In this document: positions 57,301 through 64,000 of the stretch, piece after piece | Layout of the letters: each line of letters starts with the position of its first letter | Position numbering within the stretch: position 1 is the stretch's first letter | Assembly: GCF_003369915.1 (NCBI RefSeq) | Contig: NW_022881614.1 | Span: 10,437,001 to 10,501,000 of the forward strand | DNA from: Drosophila miranda | Taxonomy: Eukaryota > Arthropoda > Insecta > Diptera > Drosophilidae | Direction: 5' to 3' | Length of the DNA stretch: 64,000 nucleotides | Notes under the pieces: generated by a model | What the model was told of the DNA's origin: nothing | The model's input: only the letters and a program-made list of their open reading frames with translations | Database searches by the model: none | Position numbers and translations under genes: made by a program

Positions 57301-59237
57301 CATTCATCAACTATCATCTATCTCGGTGCCAGAGGCCTACAATCAAGAGGCTGCATCTGACCGAGGGCCAAGTTAATTGAGTTTTTGTCTGAGCCACGCC
57401 AAGCAGCAAGCCGTAAAGAAGTCAGTTCCATTAGGCAAATCAGTGGAGCTCCAGTTTGTCCGCAGCACAGACCTCTTGCTGTGTGCTCCGTCTTATCCAC
57501 AGCCTGCCGCCCTCCATCCTGCATTCTGCCACTCTGGGCCCTCACGGAGAGCATTTCAATTTAGGGCCAAGACTGGAAGCAGACGGCAATGTGCGTGCTC
57601 ATCGGCATTTGAAGAAGCTGGTAATAAACAATATGAATTTACACTTTTTATACCCGATACTCAAAATGAGTATTGGGGTATATTAGATTTGTGGTAAAAG
57701 TGGATGTGTGTAACGTCAAGAAGGAATCGTTTCCGACCCCATAAAGTATATATATTCTTGATCAGCATCAATAGCCGAGTCGATTGAGTCCTGTCTGTCT
57801 GTCCGTCTGTCCGTCTGTCCGTCCGTCCGTCCGTCTGTCCGTCTGTCCGTCCCCTTCAGCGCATAGTGCTCAAAGACTATAAGAGCTAGAGCAACGAGAT
57901 TTTGGATCCAGATTTCTGTGATATGTCACTGCTACAAAAATATTTCAAGACTTTGCCCCGCCCACTTCCGCCCCCACAAAGGACGAAAATCTGTGGCATC
58001 CACATTTTTAAAGATATGATAAAACCAAAAACGCAGAGTCGTAGAGGATGACTATATGTTCTAGAGTGTAAAATATCAACCAGATCGTATAATTATTATA
58101 GCCAGAATCAAGAAAACAATTCCATTCTTTCTCGCTCTGTCTCTCTCTAACGCACAGGTTTCATGGTCGGTTTTGCCAATTGCAAAATATGAGTTCAAGG
58201 ATCTCAGAACCTATAAGAGCCAGAGCAACCAAATTTGGTATCCACACTCCAGTGATATCTGACCTTGACCGTTTCGTGTCCAAATTTCGCCACACCCCCT
58301 TCCGCCCCCGCAAAGGACGAAAGTCTGGGTCATCCACAAATCTCAGAGACTATTAAGGCTAGAGTAACCAAATTTGGTATCCGCACTTTTGTTAGATCTC
58401 ACTATAAAACGTATATCTCAGAATTTCGCCCCACCCCCTTCCGCCCACACAAAGGACGAAAATCTGTTGCATCCACAATATTGCAGATTCGAGAAAACTA
58501 AAAACGCAGAATCATAGATAATGACCATATCTATCAGATTGCTGAATCTGGATCAGATCAGATAATTTTTATAGCCAAAAGGAACAAATCAAGAGCCATA
58601 CTGATTTAGTATCGGGTATAACTGTAGAGTTGCGGTGTCCGCAGCAACTCACAACGTTCCCCCTCGTTTCAATTAAGAAACACGCTGCACGGTCCCCCCC
58701 TACCTTCCTCCACCTCCACTCCACCTCCACTCCACCACTCTGCAGTGCATTCGAAGCTTTGAATATTCAACAATAGTCGGGAATTACTTGCTGATTCGTT
58801 GATATGCAGAAGCCGATTCGCTTTGTTTGTCTTTGGTCAAGTGAAAGTACGCGTACGTACGCCTGGGGGTGCGATGGCTACCGCCATTTCTCTCACGCAA
58901 CTATTTTATGTCCGTAGTTTGATTTGAGTGTTTATTTGGATGCCCCTGGGCTGCGTTTTGACTACGGAAATTGGAATTTTGTAGCAAAAACTTACCGCAA
59001 ACTGTGAGGTGCCGCCAAATGGCGATCCGAAAGGCGAACTGCCAGCAGCGGCCGGCACCTGTTTGGCGCCATTCTCATTGGCTATGAATAGGAGCTGCTC
59101 CTGGTAGGAGCCCGGAGCTGGGGAGAATCCTCCGGAGCTGCCGCGGAAGTTACCCAGCGACTGCTGCTGCTGTCGGGGAAAGGCACCAGAAGATGGCACA
59201 AATCGCTTTTGTGATGGGAAATAATAGCTGGAAGTAT
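48223..59237 (-). CDS. Mucin-like single-pass membrane protein with SEA-like domain (partial, frameshifted)
   Basis: Exons on the minus strand: 58996-59237, 54235-54507, 49409-52520, 49026-49341, 48835-48965, 48614-48781, 48223-48552; junctions are GT-AG and phases agree. The first begins inside a codon, so the start and any signal peptide lie upstream. The visible product is about 1,520 residues: Gly/Ser/Gln-rich N-part; a Glu/Ser/Thr-rich stretch (51400-52070); six repeats of the type (F/L)LP(P/V/K)G(F/Y)K between 49985 and 50640; a SEA-like region (FSKGSVLVDYYVEL); a transmembrane helix (WATVVIVIGVGSLVFVIIFG, 48835-48900); RQKRAKK; and a His/Gln-rich cytoplasmic tail ending DYDPDF. The large exon has 3,112 nt, one more than a multiple of three, and the frame switches near 50310-50345 with no plausible intron. 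That is either a real frameshift or a base error. Family not named. Confidence 0.8.
52521..54234 (-). other. Intron of the mucin-like gene, nothing recognised
   Basis: Between donor 54234 and acceptor 52521. No further exon is needed, since phases match. No transposon recognised. Confidence 0.55.
55301..56459 (+). mobile_element. DINE-1/Helentron-like repeat, copy 5
   Basis: Full length, with the longest CTGT/CCGT microsatellite in the window (about 55444-55535). Antisense to the host gene. Confidence 0.88.
57649..58668 (+). mobile_element. DINE-1/Helentron-like repeat, copy 6 (internal deletion)
   Basis: Same ends as the others, but about 85-90 bp before the 3' hairpin (the GACGTCACGCTCAGAC region) are missing at about 58590. 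Antisense to the host gene. Confidence 0.88.
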
Positions 59238-60803
59238 CTGCAAAGACGAAGGTCATATTGGAGTTAATTGTTTTTAGGGCCAGGCCAATGTGTCAGCAAT
59301 CAATTAATTAATTAAGTGTTCACGCACAAGTACTCTCCTCTTGACACCTTTCAGCGCCTTTTGCATCGTTTAGCCATAAAACAGTGCTCTCAAAAACCAA
59401 AAAATCATTGCAGTTAATTTTGCGAAAAGTGTAATAAATAAATAAATAAATAAAATAACATAAAGCCTCTGGCTGGCAAACAAATAAATAAATTATTTCC
59501 CACTTTTTGGGTCACACATTTGTCACAGCATGGCAAAAAAAAAAGTTGCCTCTCTTTTGGCACGCATTTGTCGAGCAAAAGTGAACGGAAAAAAAGGGGG
59601 ATCCCATTGGATGATGAATGGTGGGACGGATTCTGCCCATAGATGAGATTTCTTGCTTCTGCTTAAAAGATCAAGCAGCTATTGGTGGTATCTTCACCAC
59701 AGTTCGTCGACTATTGCGGCAACAGCTCCAACAAATATTCATCATACTATGAATAGTAATAACAGTTTATTTTACTCATATTATATTTTAAAAATAGATT
59801 AATTATCTAAAAGTGCCCAATTTCGAGAGTGCACAACTTTGTCCCATTTTTCACGTCTTCTTTTTGCAACATCTCCTCTCTTCTTTTATGCCAATCTGAG
59901 CTATTTTTACAGGATTATAAATGATTGAAAAACGAAAGTGTAACAGACTGAAAGCGGACATTAACTTCATTTCGCCTTGTGAAAGCTGCAGCCGACGCGA
60001 CGTTGCATGCGTCACAATCCTGACTCTTTGACCCACAATGTTGGGCCTTATAACAACAGCAACAAAGTAACAAGCAAATTCATTTGAAATCACGCAAAGT
60101 TTTTTTCCGCCCCCCTATCTTCGGTGCTCGTCGGCCCGCGTGTCGACAGATTTTGGAGTCACTAATTGAAAATTGAAATATCATATGGCCGCAATATTTC
60201 AAACGAAATTGCAGCCGCTCCAGCGTCAGCGGCTCATTGAAAATTTTATCAGACAAATTTATGCAAGAGATGGGGAGTGGGGCAACGACAACGCCTACAC
60301 CGAAATGATCGGGTTGCTGCTGGGGCGCACTCTTGGGCTTCACACCTTGTTTTTTTCTAAAATGTTTTTAACTACAAATAATACTCGTTTATTATCGCAT
60401 ATAAGAACGCTACGAGGCGTCGCATGTCTGCCACATTCGCTGCAAGCTGTCGAAATTGTTGAGCTGGGATCAGTTTAGGGATTGATTAATTGGTTTGGGA
60501 TGTGTCGAAAAGTATTACCAAGATATTTATGCCAAGGCAACCATAGATGTTGCTCGCTAGATGTTTAATTAGAAGCTATCAGGTCGCGGCCCACTTATTT
60601 TTCTCTTTTTTTAGAGGATAGAACATGTAGTTCGTGTGTATTTTACATGTATTCTACAGTAAAAAACTGCTTGCGCGGTCATTCTAAAACTGCTTGCCCA
60701 TAAGATCAAGTGGCCATTGAGAACACTTCCAACGCCTTCATTTGGCGGCGCTGCCCTCTAAGTTTCGCGTACACTTCGTATTTCTGTGTTCGGTTTGATT
60801 TTG

Positions 60804-60973
60804 AAAGAAAAGAACATCGAGTTCGAATCCCACCCAAAGCCACCCACTAGCTTTTATCTGTGGTTGATGAAATATTTATATAGTTTTTCCTTCTGCGATT
60901 GGGCAAGAGTTGTTGTGTATTACCCAAGCCTACTTACAAAGGTAGATCAAAAGGTAGATCAAATCGTTCGCTC
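60804..60973 (+). repeat. Dispersed direct repeat, copy 1
   Basis: About 170 bp from GAAAGAAAAGAACATC to AAATCGTTCGCTC, repeated at 63827-64000 at more than 90 percent identity by eye. Contains AGTTCGAATCCCACCC, like a tRNA B box and T arm. Confidence 0.85.
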
Positions 60974-63826
60974 TCCTCTGCCGTTGACTCCTGCACTATT
61001 GTTCCATGTGTCTAAGTGGGCATTGCAGATCTGATGTGAGTGAATACAATTAATTTTCTTTTATTTAAATATTTTCCCATTCCAGATCCATCTCATTAGT
61101 ATTCTAGGCGCTTTTGACCCAAAATCGAAAAACCATCAAAACAATTGAATTTTTCTATATGTCGTGACACATTTGCCTATTTCTAGAAAGAAGTTTACAT
61201 TAGGTACGATCACCTTCGGGCTTTTGACGCATAAATAAGCCTATCGTTCGTAATTTGAATTTATTATAATTGCCTGAGTGGAATCACTGATCTGATGGCC
61301 TCAGAAGGCCGTTACACTTTGGATAGCCCGTAAGTTTGATGTCGAGCACCCAATACTCTCACTCTATCCCCTATATCCTTTATTTCCTGCTATTTCTAGA
61401 ACAAATGCGAAAGTAGGACGGTATAGAATCATTCGAGTACGACTTCGTTTCCGATTGTTGGGCTTTACTATGATTATTCTCCGGCGTTTGGCATTGGTTT
61501 GATAACTTTTTGATACCACTATTCAAGCCAACAATATGCAGCCAAAACTCTCAACTTCATCCATTTCCGCCCAAAGCTTTTGCTAAGGATCCACTTTCCT
61601 GCAGGACTTAGCGTGTTTTAAACTTCTTGTAGAAAACTTCCAAGGGAGTGCACCACTTTCTGAAGTGTCAAATGGTGCCCACCAAAGGAATGGAAATTTC
61701 CGAGCTGTACTGCAATGTGGAGGACTATCCGCAAACTATAAATTTTAATACAATAATCTATAACATTGTTGCTGTAGCTTTGGAAGTCTTTGTTCAAGTC
61801 TCAATATGACAAACAGTGGCAAAGGCTGAGCCCATTGAAAGTAAATGCCTCGCCGGCCTCAACGACAATGGCTTTCAAAATTTGTTTCAACTTTGCCGCC
61901 CGCCTGGACCGCTCTAAGCTAGTTCCTCTCAAACTATCGGCTGCATTTGGCATTTGCCAGCCCGAAACATCTGAAATAGCCACGACAATGGGGCGTTTTG
62001 TGTTCGGTTCAATACCATTTGCAGTTTCTGATCGGCGATTGGTACTGGTAACTGGTCCCTAGTCCCATCAAGTAAGTGTTCTGCTGTTCAGGTCGCACAG
62101 TGGGATTGGTTTTGGTTCTAGCTGAAGAATATTGACTGTTTAAAACGTAGATCTAAATGTGATTAAAAATGAATAAATTAAACACAAAACTAGATTTAGT
62201 GCTCGTTTCTGCTCCAATCTTACTACAACATTGAGATAATCCAATAATGTATGGCATATTTTAATATTCTTTTGTTTTCATCCTCTGGGATTTAACGTAG
62301 TTTTATTTGCACCCACTGTGCCTAATTACGTTCCACTGCTTACCTGACAGTTTGACATTTACAGGTTTTTTCAGCTAAGAATTTCAAACTTGCTGTCGGT
62401 GGCAGAGGCGCAGACCACTGCTGATTTCGCATCGCGCGCGTGTTTCGGCGTCTTTCGGCGTCTTTCGGCGTGTAATTGGTGGCCGATTGGGGGCTGGCTT
62501 GAGAGCATCCACGCTAATTATGCCAGTGACAATAGCATGAGCATTTTAAGATTCATTATATCCCATTGGGATGGGGATGTATGTACATATTGTTGCTGCA
62601 ACCAACTGCGAAAATAAAAGCATGAAATGCTGCAGTGCCAGCCAGCGCTCGTTTTTTTTTTTTGTTTGTGCGAAATGTCAAGCCGTGGCGCAAAAGCATC
62701 AACAGAAGTGCAGCAGCAACAAAAGCACTGGGAAAGATCAACAAATGACGGCAGAAACAAGTTGAACTTTACGTTTTTTTTTTGTTTTCTTAACTTTAAT
62801 CAAGTTTCTCGGCTGGCCGCTCTCCGCCGCCATGCATTCGCGGATGCTTTTGTATTTTTTTTTGCCGCTTCTTCATTTCTGACTGAAGGTCGTCCGCTGC
62901 ATTTACAGTTTTGTGAAGATTCGATTGAAACAGTTTCAAGAATCTGATCACTGCTTGCAGTGCAGTTCTTAAAGAACTGCTTGCATTGCAGTTTTGAAAG
63001 CACTGCTTGAACAAGTGGCTTGTAGAGAATTTCTTTATAATTCATTCTAAAATTAGCAATCCAACCCAAAGATGTACAATCCCGTGAGAAGCAATCTACA
63101 ATGGCTCAATCAATTTCGGATTTTTGAGTTATCTTCCATCAAGGGTAATAAACGCCCGAAATGAAGACACTCCCACAGCCATTACCTGGCGGATGGTTAG
63201 AAGTATAGTAACGAGGCCTGAGAGTAACCCCATAAATTCCCAGATGTTCGGCCAGGCATAACTCATTTCCTACCTCTGACATCATATTCCACCACGCCCA
63301 GTTCAGTAAACCCGATACTATTATTACTCTTGTGATTCTTTTGGTCTTGACAAAATAGATAATTTCATTTAATTTACTCACTTTTAATGGACTTGGCCGA
63401 TGTTATCAGAACCAACGCAAAAGATAATGATAAAAGATACATAACAATACCCGTAAAAGCTTCAAAGGAGACAAAATCGACAAAAAAAAGAAGAAGAAAA
63501 ACAGAGAACAATAAGCTTCCGACTCAGATCGCGAGCGATAATATCAAAGACAAACTTGAGAACTCTGTCAAGTGGTGGCGGCACAGACAAGACAAGACTC
63601 CTCCGGCTATTTGCTAATTAGAAAATAATGCTCTCAGCCCACTCCAAGGACAAGTCAGGCCCGGCCCAGCCCAGCCCAGAACTTTTGCAGGCCCCAAAGC
63701 TGAAAGTTTGTCGCCCAAGTCGTTTGTCTGTCGGGCTCTCTGTATGATAGAATATTTGGTTGGATGTTGCCATGGTGTCTGCTTGCATCAGAGGTGGTGG
63801 AGGTGGGTGTTTGCTCAACACAAATT

Positions 63827-64000
63827 AAAAGAAAAGAACATCAAGTTCGAATCCCACCCAAAGCCACCCACTAGCTTTTATCTGTGGTTTATGAAATATT
63901 TATATAGTTTTTCCTTCTGCGATTGGGCAAGAGTTGTTGTGTATTTCCCAAGCCTACTTACAAACTCTAATCCGCAAAAGGTAGATCAAATCGTTCGCTC
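63827..64000 (+). repeat. Dispersed direct repeat, copy 2 (cut by window end)
   Basis: Matches 60804-60973. Here ACTCTAATCCGCAAAAGGTAG replaces a duplicated AGGTAGATCAA near the end. Confidence 0.85.

Larger units (their letters stand above)
54508..58995 (-). other. Intron of the mucin-like gene with two DINE-1 copies
   Basis: Apart from the two repeats, no coding frame or RNA gene is supported. Non-repeat parts are 54508-55300, 56460-57648 and 58669-58995. Confidence 0.55.
59238..64000. other. Long non-coding stretch, probable 5' intron of the mucin-like gene
   Basis: An upstream exon ending in phase 1 must exist on the minus strand but I cannot identify it here. Contains a TTTCGGCGTC triplication near 62445-62470 and poly-T tracts. 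Short open frames have no support. Confidence 0.45.

Noticed and set aside
60080..60343. Candidate 5' exon of the mucin-like gene on the minus strand
   Set aside because: No signal peptide, and no donor in the required phase that I could identify.

Overview
The window looks like nuclear DNA of a Drosophila of the obscura group. It has short GT-AG introns, fly genes (icln, an RNase H2 subunit C gene, Smurf, a 51-kDa complex I subunit paralogue), a nuclear tRNA-Phe, several Ty3/Gypsy LTR elements, and six copies of a DINE-1/Helentron repeat with its CTGT/CCGT microsatellite and 3' hairpin. The genes I recognise are, from memory, neighbours on D. melanogaster 2R (Muller element C). Heavy transposon load, local gene duplication and many fresh disabling mutations would fit a degenerating neo-Y such as that of D. 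miranda. That placement is inference; a repeat-rich autosomal or neo-X segment is the alternative.

Left part (1-7669): an LTR-like element, an intact icln gene, a 5'-truncated RNase H2C gene, then an inverted block holding the same LTR-like element, a truncated RhoGAP gene and a DINE-1 copy. Middle (7670-29754): a complete but dead Gypsy element (8051-12850, TSD TTTA), a non-coding stretch with a CGATA-motif cluster, a second, larger Gypsy element (15728-23793, TSD AAGT) with a third Gypsy fragment inside its 3' LTR, a small host island with an ATF-2-like bZIP gene and a truncated coiled-coil gene, and a DINE-1 copy followed by an antisense retrotransposon fragment. Right (29755-36480): the mirror of the left arm (DINE-1, RhoGAP fragment, LTR-like element), then a second icln and RNase H2C, both disabled.

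Unique gene-rich part (36480-64000): Smurf (HECT E3 ligase of BMP signalling, seven coding exons) with an intronless ND-51-like gene and a DINE-1 copy in its large intron; tRNA-Phe(GAA); and a minus-strand gene for a long mucin-like single-pass membrane protein with a SEA-like domain. Seven exons of that gene are visible; it has a frameshift in its largest exon and a tandemly duplicated 3' end, and its 5' end lies in unannotated sequence or beyond the window.

The main structural story is a roughly 4.4-4.5-kb inverted duplication (3177-7669 against 29755-34169) whose ends coincide with transposon ends, plus a direct duplication (1-2614 against 33053-36289). After duplication the gene copies decayed differently. 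The icln copy beside RNase H2C and Smurf was destroyed by a 700-bp hAT/P-like insertion and deletions, while the other copy stayed open. Neither RNase H2C copy nor RhoGAP copy in the window is complete.
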